Below, in pieces: positions 11,533 through 21,659 of a stretch of 64,000 nucleotides of DNA. This DNA is from Coemansia sp. RSA 487 (Eukaryota; Kickxellomycota; Kickxellomycetes; Kickxellales; Kickxellaceae), in contig JANBRJ010000024.1 of NCBI GenBank assembly GCA_027577595.1, positions 124,001 to 188,000 on the forward strand, given 5' to 3'. Position 1 is the first letter of the stretch; every line of letters begins with the position of its first letter. The notes under the pieces were generated by a model. The model was not told the origin of the DNA. It was given only the letters and a program-made list of their open reading frames with translations, and made no database searches. The translations under genes were made by a program, and so were the position numbers.

Positions 11533-12888
11533 ATGACACCAGGCAACCTAACGACAGATGCGCGCAAAAAGCTGGCAGCGAATCTTCAGGTCTTACGTCG
11601 ATACGACAACCAAATCGAGGCGATTATAGACACAACGAGTCATGTAGTTCTGTACCAGTTCCAGGAGGACACGCAATCCTGGGCAAATAAAGAGGTTGAA
11701 GGCGCATTGTTCATTTACAAGCGGGCCACGATGCCACACTACGGGTTTACAATTATGAATCGAGTTGGAGTTGAAAACTACACGGAATACCTAAGCGCTG
11801 AAATGAGCTTTCAGACATCCGGGCAGATTTTAATTTACACGTCCAAAAACAGCAGCAGCATAGTTGGGGTATGGATTTATGAGGAAGAAGACCGCGCGCG
11901 TATCCCAGAACAGCTGAGTATCTGCTGCAAGAGCGAGGCAGGCGACCAGAGCCCCCAGCGGCTATACCCAAAGAACGCAAACGAGGAGAGCGAATTCCAG
12001 CGCCTGTATCCGCGGAGCCGCTCGAACAGCAGAAAGGATGGCAATGCTCTTTCTACTATTGTAAATCACACACGCCAGCAGAAGCAGCAGCAGAAGCAGC
12101 AGCAACAGAAATGTTCAACCGATTCTAGTGTTCTGGCGGCAGATGCAGGAGGGGTGGCAGACCTTGTCAAGAAGCTACGTGCAATCGGTATAGAGCCCAC
12201 CGCCAATCTAGACAATCAGCCCAAAAGCGCCGTAGCGGATGCAGCAGGAATTAAAGCAGACTATGTACAATTTTCAGGAGCGCAGCACGCCAATGAACAA
12301 GAACAGGTCAGGCGGACGCAACCAACAGTACAACTAGCGAACGGACAGGGCGTTGCGGCAGTGTTCCAGGCAGTGACTATGTCGATTCAGCCGCCATCGT
12401 CTCCCGCGCTGCACCCAGCACCGTCGCCGTTCCCGCCATCGACAATTGCGACGCCACTGCCAGCGCAAGGAATGTCTGGGATCGGACCTGGTGCATCATA
12501 TGGACAGACGTGGCAAGCACAGATGAGTGGTCCGCCGATGGCGCGGCCGGCGCACGCATCGCCAGCACCAGCAGCGTACGGGGCCGGAATGCAGGGTATA
12601 CCTGGGATGGTGGTGCCTGAAGGCATGTCGCCGCAGCCGCTGGGCGTGCCAGCGGTGGCAGGAGCAAGCATTGCACAGAACCTGGCGGAGCAGCTTGTAT
12701 CGCTGGTGCGGCAGCGGATGAACACACTGCATACTGGCAGCACAACAGGCAATACGGCAGTTGTGGCGCAAGCGCAGCGCGAGTACTGCCGCGAGTGGCT
12801 GATCCGCGTGATCCAGATGGATGATGAGCTAGTCGATGCGTTTGTGCGGCGGTTCCCGCCGCCTGCGCCGCCACCACAGCAGCAATAA
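11533..12888 (+). CDS. DCP1: mRNA-decapping enzyme subunit 1-like protein (EVH1 domain)
   Basis: This single-exon gene encodes 451 residues. Residues 1-125 form a DCP1-type EVH1 domain: LQVLRRYDNQIEAIIDTTSH, VVLYQF, WANKEVEGALFIYKR, YGFTIMNR, then an acidic IYEEEDR end. The middle is low complexity with a glutamine/lysine run (residues about 178-192) and a proline/alanine-rich stretch. The C-terminus has a helical segment (LAEQLVSLVRQRM) and REWLIRVIQMDDELVDAFVRRF, resembling the DCP1 C-terminal trimerisation helix of larger family members. DCP1 activates the decapping enzyme DCP2 in P-bodies. The domain call is firm; the role of the long linker is unknown. It is tail-to-tail with the SH3 gene, only 94 bp apart. 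Confidence 0.85.
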   Translation: MTPGNLTTDARKKLAANLQVLRRYDNQIEAIIDTTSHVVLYQFQEDTQSWANKEVEGALFIYKRATMPHYGFTIMNRVGVENYTEYLSAEMSFQTSGQILIYTSKNSSSIVGVWIYEEEDRARIPEQLSICCKSEAGDQSPQRLYPKNANEESEFQRLYPRSRSNSRKDGNALSTIVNHTRQQKQQQKQQQQKCSTDSSVLAADAGGVADLVKKLRAIGIEPTANLDNQPKSAVADAAGIKADYVQFSGAQHANEQEQVRRTQPTVQLANGQGVAAVFQAVTMSIQPPSSPALHPAPSPFPPSTIATPLPAQGMSGIGPGASYGQTWQAQMSGPPMARPAHASPAPAAYGAGMQGIPGMVVPEGMSPQPLGVPAVAGASIAQNLAEQLVSLVRQRMNTLHTGSTTGNTAVVAQAQREYCREWLIRVIQMDDELVDAFVRRFPPPAPPPQQQ

Positions 12889-12981
12889 AAGCAAGAACGT
12901 AAGAGGTTTGGATCACATGGAAGAGAATTTAAACAAAGTACATCATTGTTGGAAACAGAAAATTAGAGGAAAGCCAGCTAG

Positions 12982-14664
12982 CTACAGTGCGACGTGGCTG
13001 CGCGGGAACATGCCTGAGCGACCAGTTGATCCGCGGCCGGCATCGGGAAGAATCGACCCGAACCACCAGTCGTCGTTGACTTTGCTTTGAATGACGATGC
13101 GCTCGCCGCGCAAGAACTCCAGATCGCCCTTGATGCCTGACGCGTAGTCGTAGGCGGCAGTGGCCACCAGCGCCATTGACGCCAGTGCGGCATCTGATGT
13201 CGAGTCGCTTAGCGCGCGCGCAATGGGCGGCGGTGTGGGCTTGGCGCGACGGTCGGCGTCGTGCGGTGGCGACAGCGGCGTAGCAGCAGAGAGCATTGCG
13301 GCCTGGCAGGCATCAGACGGCATAGGTGGGAATGCCAGAGTGCTGGGAGCGGCCGACTTGCAGGGTGCAGCTGCGCGTGACTGGACGATGCTAGTCAGGC
13401 CGCAGTGGATACGTGCAGACATCGGGCTGCGAGGCTCCTTGACGGTACTGAGGCTGCTGTGGTGGCGTTGCGCGCGGATAGACACTGCCAGCGGCTTTGG
13501 CTTGGTGGCAGCTAGCGCGGCAGACGACGACTGCAACACCAGCCCAAGCGAGTTGGACGGCGCGGCGAGACGTGCCATGCCCTCAGTGACGGCGCCGGGC
13601 GAGCCCAGCTTAGTCTGCAGCGCTGAGATGTTGGCTGCAGGCTTTGCTCGCCGCAGCTGTGGTCCAGACGCTCCAGATGACAGCGGCCGGAGTGCGGCGT
13701 CCGCAGGCAGCATTTCCATCGATAGACCCAGGTGTGTGAAGCTGCGCTTGCGGTTGGCAAGCGTCGAGGCGCCCGACGCGCGGTTGGACAAGCGGTTCGA
13801 CGCTGCGGTGGTGCGACCGGATGCAAGCGTACTGGCCTCGCTAGACGCCTGGCCGCTGCTTGCGCCTGACCGCCTGCTGCCGTGCGATGACTTGCGCTGC
13901 GTATCGCGCGTTGGCGACTGGCAGTGGCTGACGGTGACACGATGCGGTAGTCTTGGCGCGTGGCCGGCGGGTTGCGGTGTGTCAGATAGACTGCGTTCGT
14001 GGGCGCGGCGCCCATCGTCGGCAGGCGACACAAGCGCAGACTCCGAATGGACAAAGCTGAGTGCGCCAGGCGACTGCGGGAACGGCACCTTGCCGATGGC
14101 CGGCGTCAGGCTGCCCTTGGTGCCGCGTGAGCGTGGGCTGGTCTCGGAGTCGAGCGTCAGCTTGTTGAAAAACGCGCCAAGCCGTGCGCCCAGGCCCTCG
14201 TGCCGCTGCTTTTCTTTGCGCGGCGATCCACTTTCGCGCACATGTGCCTGCTGCTTATGCGTCTGGACCGGCCGCAGTGGGGCAGTCTCGGACCGCTGGC
14301 GGTTGAGCTTCTTGGCCTGGGCAATTGGCCGCCGCTCGTCGCCAGTGTCCTTGGGCAGGCTGCCCATTGACTGACTCAGCACGGCAACGGCGCTGGCTGG
14401 AGACAGAGGGCCGTCATGTGCGACGTGAGCCTCCAGCGCACGCACCATAGCATCGTCGCTAGGGTCGTCGGCGTGTGGCAGGTAGCTGGCGATAACTTTG
14501 GCGCCCTGCTCAGAGATGCAGCCCATGGCTGTCAGTAGGCGTACATCGCGTCTGATAGAGCCGCACAAGTAAGCAACCAGCGGTTTGATGCCGAGAGCGA
14601 TGGGCTCGTGGAGACTGTATTTGGGGAGGGGCCCGGGCTGGGAGGTCTGTGGGTATACAAGCAT
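12982..14664 (-). CDS. SH3-domain protein with disordered Ser/Ala-rich middle
   Basis: The frame gives 560 residues. Residues about 1-65 form a helical segment (YLCGSIRRDVRLLTAMGCIS, then EQGAKVIASYLP) that resembles the short N-terminal region of fungal Lsb-type SH3 proteins. The middle, about 70-490, is rich in Ser, Ala, Arg and Pro with many SP sites and no clear fold. The C-terminal 65 residues are an SH3 domain: ATAAYDYASGIKGDLEFLRG, then ERIVIQSKVNDDWWFG, and GMFPRSHV, including the ALYDY-like start, the WW pair and the final FP. Such proteins usually dock to proline-rich actin, endocytosis or polarity factors. The specific orthologue is not identifiable by eye. Confidence 0.8.
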   Translation of the reverse strand: MLVYPQTSQPGPLPKYSLHEPIALGIKPLVAYLCGSIRRDVRLLTAMGCISEQGAKVIASYLPHADDPSDDAMVRALEAHVAHDGPLSPASAVAVLSQSMGSLPKDTGDERRPIAQAKKLNRQRSETAPLRPVQTHKQQAHVRESGSPRKEKQRHEGLGARLGAFFNKLTLDSETSPRSRGTKGSLTPAIGKVPFPQSPGALSFVHSESALVSPADDGRRAHERSLSDTPQPAGHAPRLPHRVTVSHCQSPTRDTQRKSSHGSRRSGASSGQASSEASTLASGRTTAASNRLSNRASGASTLANRKRSFTHLGLSMEMLPADAALRPLSSGASGPQLRRAKPAANISALQTKLGSPGAVTEGMARLAAPSNSLGLVLQSSSAALAATKPKPLAVSIRAQRHHSSLSTVKEPRSPMSARIHCGLTSIVQSRAAAPCKSAAPSTLAFPPMPSDACQAAMLSAATPLSPPHDADRRAKPTPPPIARALSDSTSDAALASMALVATAAYDYASGIKGDLEFLRGERIVIQSKVNDDWWFGSILPDAGRGSTGRSGMFPRSHVAL

Positions 14665-15478
14665 TATTGCGTGTCTATTCTATTGATTTAGTTGTTGGGA
14701 ACTATGTGCAGGCGGGGGGAGGAGAGAGCGCGGATAAAAATAAAAATAAAAGTCTATAGCCGGCGGTGTATTTGGGCAGTTCGCATGCAAAGGGGAGGGA
14801 AACTCTTCAGAGATGAGAATAAGAGAGAAATAGAGAGAGAAAATGTTACGTCGTAGGCGTGAAAGGGGGGAAGGTGGTGGGATTTATGAGCTGGAGCGGC
14901 GCGACGGAGGCCAGGTTTCAATGAGGCTGAGCAGCGACGTCCTAGGCAGCAGACAATGGCATGAAAATACAGAGAGGTTCAAAAAGAGAAGAAGGCGAAA
15001 TGTGGAATGCTTTTGGCCAGCAGCGCCTCTGCGCGGACTATCGAATATATATTGCTCAGCCGCCTTGTTTGCAGGCCGATTGTTCGCACCAGATGCCGTT
15101 TGTTGGCACAGCTGCATGATGCATTAGTTTGGGCTGTGTTTGGGTCTTTATTGTTTACATCTTGCTGCACGCTGGCTTTGAAAAATCTAAAAATGGCCAA
15201 TCCTGCACATCCAGATATGCCACTTTCCTGCGTTCAGAACAGCAGATGGGGATGTTTGGACCCCATTATCGGAGGATTGCCCTTGCCATGCATTGGTCTG
15301 CTCGGGTTTCGCCGAATCCTTTGTGGACCGCTCCATTTTTGCCCTTTGTTTCTCCGCCAACAACATCTAATATCCTCCACCTCCTCAAAACATATCCTGC
15401 TGTTTCTTGTTCTTTCTGCATTCTCAGATCTCCCCATCGGTCCCACAAAGCACACACTTTCTCGGTCCGCTGCAACAC
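14665..15478. other. Divergent spacer between the SH3 gene and Cox20
   Basis: About 800 bp with purine-rich sequence at 14710-14900 and a pyrimidine-rich stretch from 15340 to the Cox20 start. Several overlapping ORFs exist, but none shows a conserved motif. I see no supported gene. Confidence 0.35.
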
Positions 15479-16153
15479 ATGTCTGCCGGCGACAGTACGG
15501 ATGCATCTTCCCGTGGCAGCCCTCAGCCACCACAAAGATCCTTCTGGGGGTTTATCCAGGTATGTTCCAGTGACATGTTGGCTGTGCATTTTCTTTCTAT
15601 ATCAACCGCTCTGCTCAGCTAAGGCTTGCCCTTTGCGCCAGACATCGCCGATCACAACACTACGGCTGGATATCCTGCTTGTTTTGCCACCCACCCCCAC
15701 TTTTTTCCATGCTTGCAGAAAAAGCAAACAAAACAAGTGCTCCCTCTTTTTTCCGTTTTTCTTCAGCTAACCAGCACAAAGAAAGACATCGCTGTTCTCT
15801 CATGTGTGGTGTAGGCTCACAAAATGGACGACCTCAGTACCAAGCTGCGAAAAGAGCCATGCGCACGTGAGGGGTACCTGTACGGAATGAGTATTGGTGT
15901 TGGCGTTGCAGTCCTGCGCTTTGTCAAAAAGGGCAGCCTGCTAAGCGCCGGAAACTGGGGCGTCGTTGCGTTCGCTGTTGGCTCTGTTGTCTCCAAAAAG
16001 CTGTGCTGTTTCCAGAGAGCCCACTACCACGCAAAGGTGAACACTCTGCTCGAAAAGCACCTGAGTCCAACTTCTCAGGGTCATGTCGATGGATTCGAGG
16101 ATAGCCAGCAGCCGATTGCTGGTGACAGCTCTAAGAAAGAACCACCAAGTTAA
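15479..16153 (+). CDS. COX20: Cytochrome c oxidase assembly protein COX20
   Basis: Exon 1 (15479-15559) encodes 27 residues ending SFWGFIQ; exon 2 is 15815-16153. The 255-nt intron has GTATGT and GTGTAG ends. The 139-residue product contains PCAREGYLYGMSIGVGVAVL followed by RFVKKG, then NWGVVAFAVGSVVSKKLCC and FQRAHYHAKV, matching the two-helix Cox20/FAM36A family. Human COX20 shares the PCAR motif and the (C)xxR/Y end of helix two. Cox20 is an inner mitochondrial membrane chaperone of newly made Cox2. Its length (118 in human) fits. The two helices lie at about residues 45-60 and 70-90. Confidence 0.85.
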
Positions 16154-16267
16154 CATTTTATCTTTCCTTGATACGATTAGATCTATTCAGTGTGATTAGT
16201 TGTAATTTCCACATTTAAATTGGCTTTACCTGGAATTCAGACGCCAAAATAGAAATTGCTGCTGTGG

Positions 16268-16308
16268 TGACTCACAGCTTGATGAGTCTGACGAGTTTGA
16301 CGAGTCAG
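16268..16308. promoter_or_regulatory. Candidate Gcn4/Cpc1 binding cluster upstream of homoaconitase
   Basis: An exact TGACTCA site lies at 16268-16274. It is followed within 35 bases by TGAGTC and GAGTCA half-matches in the run GATGAGTCTGACGAG, and another GAGTCAG. TGA(C/G)TCA is the known binding site of the amino-acid starvation factor Gcn4/Cpc1. The cluster lies about 270 bp before the start of a lysine-biosynthesis gene, which is a typical target. The site is seen directly; its function is inferred. Confidence 0.5.
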
Positions 16309-16542
16309 ATCGCTGATAGTACCCCCCTACCTGCTGTGACTGGCTTGTTTGCTCTAAAAAAGCACCTTTATCCATCTTATCTCTTGAATATACAGCAGTG
16401 TGTTTGTCCTTCCTTTTCAGCTGATTCGCTTGTCATTTTTCTCTTTCTCTTTCAACCCGTTTTCGCTTTGCCATTCTGTTTATTTATTTGGGCTTGTTCA
16501 CGCACCCATCTTTTTACTAATAGATACGTCGTCGTTTTGACC

Positions 16543-18762
16543 ATGAGCTTCAAGCTACTTGTCGCCGCCGCTGCCGCCCGTAGGGTTCGGCCATTTTCCG
16601 TGTCAGCCGCACCGCGCAGACATCCGGCACTGGATGCAAAACGCGGATTTTCCTTCACTTCGCCGCGCCGGAATGGCCAGACGCTTGTCGAGAAGATTGC
16701 CCAGCAGCACGCCGTGGGTCTGTCTGAGGGCGAGGTTGTGCACAGCGGCGACTTTATCGGCATCCGCCCACGACACATCATGACGCATGACAACACCGGC
16801 GCCGTCATCCCAAAATTCAACAGCATCGGCGCCACAAAACTTGCCGATCCACAGCAGCCGGTTTTTGCGCTTGACCACGACATCCAGAACAAGGGCGAGA
16901 AGAACATCGCAAAGTACCAAAGCATCGAGCGCTTTTCCAAGCTTCACGGAAACAGGTTCTACCCCGCCGGTCGCGGCATTGCGCACCAGGTTCTGGTCGA
17001 AGAGGGTCACGCGTGGCCGGGCACCATGGTGGTCGGGTCGGACTCGCACTCAAACATGTACGGCGGGATCGGCTGCCTTGGCACTCCTGTTGTACGGACC
17101 GATGCAGCTGCGATCTGGGCCACTTCGCAGACGTGGTGGCAGGCGCCGCCGGTTGCAAAGGTCGAGCTGCGTGGCCAGTTGCCTGCTGGTGTTGTCGGAA
17201 AGGACGTCATCGTGGCCCTCTGCGGCCTGTTTGCCAAAGACGAGGTTCTGAACCATGCTGTCGAGTTTGTCGGCGAGGGTACACGCAGCCTGGTTGTTGA
17301 GGACCGTCTTGCAATCGCAAACATGACCACCGAGTGGGGCGCGCTTGCTGGTCTATTTTCTGTAGACGAGATCACCCTGCAGTGGTACGAGGCACGTGCT
17401 AAACGGATTGCTGAAACCGATGCGGGTGGTTCGCATCCGATAGTTAACCAAGGAGCCGTCGCCGCATTGCGCAAAAGTGTCGAGTCTGACCCTGCTCGCT
17501 GGCGCCCAGACGAGGACGCTGTCTATGCAAAGCACCTCTGGCTTGATCTCGGGTCGCTGACTCCGCATGTTTCTGGACCAGATACGGTCAAGACCGCCAC
17601 GCCGCTGGCCGAGCTCGAACAGAAGAAGGTTGCAATCAACAAGGCCTACATCGTCTCCTGTGTCAACTCGCGCGCAAAGGACCTGCGCGAGGCCGCCAAT
17701 GTCATCCGCGCCATAAAGCAGGCACGTCCTGGCTATGCTGTGAATGCGTCCGAGGGCGTGTCTTGGTATGTAGCTGCTGCGTCGAGCCAGGTACAGGCCG
17801 ATGCCCAAGCGAGCGGCGACTGGCAGGTTCTAGTTGATGCCGGCGCCAAAACATTGCCCCCTGGCTGTGGACCCTGCATCGGCCTTGGCGTTGGGCTGTT
17901 GAAGGATGGAGAGGTTGGAATTTCAGCGACAAACCGCAACTACAAGGGCCGCATGGGCTCAAAAAAGGCACACACCTACCTTGCATCGCCGGCCGTTGTA
18001 GCTGCATCTGCTGTTGAGGGCTACATCTGCTCTCCGGCAACTGCGATCAAGGGTGCTATAGAGCGGAATGCAGCCTCCATTAGCACTACACAGCGTGTTT
18101 TGTTTGGTATCGAGCAAGCCGTTGTGGCAGCTGCAGCCAAGGCAGATAGCGACGGCTCGGCTTCTGCGGCTGCAACTGGTAGTGCAATTGACGGATTCCC
18201 GGAATCGCTCAGTGGAAGGGTTATATTCTTACCTGCAGACAACCTCAACACCGATGGTATCTACCCAGGAAAATACACATACCAGGACGACATCACCCGC
18301 GACCAGATGAAGCTGATTGTCATGGAGAACTACGACCCCGAGTTTAGCAGGCTAGTGCAGCGTAATGACGTTGTTGTTGCAGGTGCGAACTTTGGCACTG
18401 GGTCATCGCGCGAACAGGCAGCAACAGCGCTTCTTGCTGCTGGCGTGCGTCTTGTTATCTGCGAGAGCGCCAGCGAGACGTTCAAGCGCAATGCAGTCAA
18501 CAACGGGCTTCTTGTGCTCGAGTCGCCGGCGCTCGTCAAATGGCTACGTGACAGGTACCAGAAGCCCGGTGCAGAGCCAACAATTATCACCGGCCTCAAT
18601 GCGCGGGTCGAGCTGACTGCAGGCAGGCTAATGCTTGTGGACGAGTCCGGCAACAGTGAATACACTGGAAGCATTCCGCGCATCGGCAAAGCTGCACAGG
18701 AGATAATCGTTGCTGGTGGCCTGGAGAACTGGGTCCGCAACCGGATGGCGGCGTCCGCATGA
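16543..18762 (+). CDS. LYS4: Homoaconitase, mitochondrial (lysine biosynthesis)
   Basis: The product is 739 residues, starting MSFKLLVAAAAARRVRPFSV, an arginine-rich mitochondrial presequence. This ATG (16543) was chosen over the longer open frame because of the presequence, and because a branch/acceptor-like TTACTAATAG lies before it. It has the aconitase-fold motifs HDNTGAVIPKF, LDHDIQNKGEKN, DSHSNMYGGIGCLGTP, and cluster-binding cysteines in SCVNSR and PPGCGPCIG. The swivel-domain NFGTGSSREQA is also present. Residue choices match Lys4 rather than aconitase (VRTDAAAIWATSQTWWQ). It converts homocitrate to homoisocitrate in the alpha-aminoadipate pathway, which is specific to fungi and a few others. 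Length is close to the family's roughly 700. Confidence 0.93.
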   Translation: MSFKLLVAAAAARRVRPFSVSAAPRRHPALDAKRGFSFTSPRRNGQTLVEKIAQQHAVGLSEGEVVHSGDFIGIRPRHIMTHDNTGAVIPKFNSIGATKLADPQQPVFALDHDIQNKGEKNIAKYQSIERFSKLHGNRFYPAGRGIAHQVLVEEGHAWPGTMVVGSDSHSNMYGGIGCLGTPVVRTDAAAIWATSQTWWQAPPVAKVELRGQLPAGVVGKDVIVALCGLFAKDEVLNHAVEFVGEGTRSLVVEDRLAIANMTTEWGALAGLFSVDEITLQWYEARAKRIAETDAGGSHPIVNQGAVAALRKSVESDPARWRPDEDAVYAKHLWLDLGSLTPHVSGPDTVKTATPLAELEQKKVAINKAYIVSCVNSRAKDLREAANVIRAIKQARPGYAVNASEGVSWYVAAASSQVQADAQASGDWQVLVDAGAKTLPPGCGPCIGLGVGLLKDGEVGISATNRNYKGRMGSKKAHTYLASPAVVAASAVEGYICSPATAIKGAIERNAASISTTQRVLFGIEQAVVAAAAKADSDGSASAAATGSAIDGFPESLSGRVIFLPADNLNTDGIYPGKYTYQDDITRDQMKLIVMENYDPEFSRLVQRNDVVVAGANFGTGSSREQAATALLAAGVRLVICESASETFKRNAVNNGLLVLESPALVKWLRDRYQKPGAEPTIITGLNARVELTAGRLMLVDESGNSEYTGSIPRIGKAAQEIIVAGGLENWVRNRMAASA

Positions 18763-19597
18763 GAACTCCAGAGACAATGGCGGCGACAGGCCTGTGCGCC
18801 TTCTTGTACATCACCTTGGTTAGACTTGCAACAATGTAAATTGTGCTTTTTTTTTAATAAAAAGCAATATCAGCGTCGCTTTGCACAGCTCATGTGTGTC
18901 GCAGCCATTCATCAGTGAGGAGTGTAGCCTCTACCTCTCTGGCCCCTAATGCGCCAACAGCGTTAAAAGTGCAGCTTGGAACAAAGGAGCCAACGCATCC
19001 TCATTTATCTCAACAAAACCTCGCACTTTCCGATTCGGGTAGCTTTTCTGACCCCAGCCGCCGAAAAAAGGGCCGGAACGCGGACAAAAAGCACATCATT
19101 TGGCACACCCTCCCCCAATAGCAAATGCTCCATAGTTGTCTTTCTGCTGCAAAGATTCCGCGAACGCTTGCTTCATTGAATGCATCCAGCAGGTGGAGGG
19201 ATCTACAGGAAAGAAAGCTGGCCAAATGGAAAGAGAGACACCACGAGAACATGCCAGCAAGGCAACCCGGAATGATGGCAGACAGGAATGGCGCATATAC
19301 TCTCCGAAAATGTATGCGAGCGAAAACAGACGTGGGCTTGAAGGCACAGAGATAAAGAACGGAGATTATGCTCTTTATCTCTACGCTTCATCCTCACCCC
19401 CTCCTCCTCACACCTTGCATCTGAGACTTCAAAAAAACACAGATTCGGTTAAAAGGAGAGTGGCCAGGCCTTTTCTTTTCTTCCTTGCTGTTTTCCCCTT
19501 GAACAAAGTTGCCTTGTCTCTTTTTTCTCTCCTCTCCATCCACACTCTATTGTTATATTGCTAAAGGAAACAACCTGCACTTTTCTGGCACGCAACA
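18763..19597. other. Spacer between homoaconitase and GlcN6P deaminase
   Basis: About 830 bp: an AATAAA-like poly(A) region near 18855, then purine-rich and pyrimidine-rich leader DNA before 19598. No supported gene. Confidence 0.35.
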
Positions 19598-21038
19598 ATG
19601 AGACTTGTTATTCGTAACGACGCCAACACTGTGGCTGACTATATTGGTACGTGTTCAAATTGTGCAAAATCTCTAGAAGCTCCAGAGCTACATCCATAGC
19701 TTTCGTTTTATTTTGCTTTTGCTGCCTCGCTAGCATTTATTACTTATAGGAGCAGCAGCTTTTCTTTTCTCTCTACAAAGGCGCCCAAGGTAGCAATGCT
19801 CCTCTATAAGTGATGTTGATGCCGATACAGCCATGCTTATTCTTTTTTTTCTCATTTGCTTTGACTGGAAACATGGCGTGAATCACCTGCTTTCCACCTT
19901 CGCTTCTTGTTCTTGCTATTGTTTCCGACCTAAAATGCAAATGGAAATACAAAGTGGAAAAGGCATGACCTGTCTCTCCCAGCATCAGCGACAGCTGCAA
20001 TCTTCCTTTCCTATGGTGCGGCTACTATTGCTGCGGCTGGCAATTTGTCCCTCCAGTTCTTATTGCTATATGTGAGTTTGTGGATATGCTTATTTAAACC
20101 ATTTCTGGGTTGAAAAATAAACGGCAGGGGAATATTTTATCCTATCTTTAGTTGCTACTTCTATATTAAGGTTGCTGTTTTTGCTGCTTCTTTTGGATTA
20201 ACTGAAACCTGTAGCCGAATACATCAAGGAACGGATCTCCCAGTTCGGGCCAACGGCCGAACGCCCCTTTGTTATCGGTCTCCCAACCGGATCCTCTCCA
20301 ATTGGCGTGTACAAGCGCCTTGTCAAGCTCTACAATGAAGGCAAGCTCTCCTTCAAAAACGTCGTCTCTTTCAACATGGATGAATATGTTGGCTTACCTC
20401 GCGATCACCCGGAAAGCTACCACAGTTTCATGTGGAACCATCTGTTCAAGCACATCGACATCCCGCCAGAGAACGTAAACATCCTGAATGGCAACGCCGA
20501 GGACCTGCAGGCCGAGTGTGAGAGATACGAGGCCAAGATCCAATCCTACGGTGGCATCGAGCTTTTCATGGGTGGCATCGGTCCTGACGGCCACATCGCA
20601 TTCAATGAGCCTGGGAGCTCGCTGCAGAGCCGCACTCGTGTTAAGACGCTGGCGTACGAGACGATCATCGCCAACGCACGCTTCTTTGGGGGCGATGTAT
20701 CCAAAGTACCCAAGCTCGCGCTTACTGTTGGCGTTGGAACGGTCATGGATGCTCGTGAGGTTGTCGTTATCATCACTGGCGCAAACAAGGCAATTGCGCT
20801 TGCAAAGTGCATCGAAGAGGGCGTGAACCATATGTGGACCGTCTCGGCAATCCAGACCCACCCTCGCTCACTCGTGGTATGCGACGACGATGCTACGCTT
20901 GAGCTGCATGTCAAAACTGTTCGCTACTTTAAGAGCATTGAGCAGGTCCAAGACGAGATGATCGGGCGTGAAAACCTTGGTCTTTATGGACAGGTAGCTG
21001 GCCCACTAAAATACAAGGCCATTCCGTCTGGAAATTGA
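19598..21038 (+). CDS. NAG1: Glucosamine-6-phosphate deaminase
   Basis: Exon 1 (19598-19646) encodes [16 protein letters not shown]; exon 2 is 20215-21038. The 568-nt intron has GTACGT and TGTAG ends and is long for this window. The 290-residue product matches GNPDA/NagB length. Motifs are [16 protein letters not shown] (phosphate loop), [12 protein letters not shown] (catalytic Asp), [31 protein letters not shown] (catalytic His/Asp-Glu), SRTRVKTLA and [15 protein letters not shown]. The enzyme converts GlcN6P to fructose-6-P and ammonia and so returns chitin-derived amino sugar to glycolysis. It lies in the same window as a chitinase. Confidence 0.93.
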
Positions 21039-21659
21039 TTGGTTTTTTTGCTTTCCAGCTGCTTTTTACAACTCTCTCATACAACAATATTACATCGCTG
21101 ACCTAACGTGTGTATCTATGGTGGTCAAGATATGTTTTTCCCTTTTAATGCAGGTGTGAGCAAATGTTGTTTGCGATCGTGGTTCAGCGAAAAGACAGCA
21201 GGCAGCGTAGCTACAAACGATGGGAAACAGCGCAAACGCCATTGCATAAAGCCAAAGACCAAGAAAAACGATAGAAAGCCCAGAGCAAACGACCTGATAG
21301 CGTCTACACAGGACAACCATACAAACACTACAGTTTTAGCTGTTGAGAGGCGCGATAAAAAAAGCAATGTCTACAGAACACAGCTACTGAACTAGCATCT
21401 GATGGTGGTTGATGGCGTTTCTGGCTAGAAAAGCTGATGGGCCTCCATATGAGCAATAATAGCGATTAGCCGATGTTTTTCTGTTCAACTTTTAAACATT
21501 AGTCCATTCTTTCTAGTTCCTTTTATTTTATAAAACCAAAAGACAACAACGCATACTTGTTTCTACAAACGTTACAAGTTTATCATATCTCGGTGTCATG
21601 CCATGAGCCAAAGAAGCAATAAATATATTGAAAGTAAAAAAGAAGTGAAAATCATTGCC
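21039..21659. other. Convergent spacer
   Basis: About 620 bp between GlcN6P deaminase (plus) and the secreted protein (minus). Only short overlapping ORFs are present; no gene recognised. Confidence 0.35.

Noticed and set aside
13160-14374. Long plus-strand ORF (404 codons) opposite the SH3 protein
   Set aside because: Composition mirrors the GC-rich Ser/Ala coding strand, no motif is recognised, and the minus strand carries a clear SH3 domain.
15129-15770. 213-codon plus-strand ORF overlapping Cox20
   Set aside because: It runs through the Cox20 exon 1 and intron in another frame and has no motif.
16264-16542. Longer N-terminus of homoaconitase starting upstream of 16543
   Set aside because: The extra segment overlaps the Gcn4-type sites and a splice-acceptor-like sequence, and the mitochondrial presequence starts at 16543.
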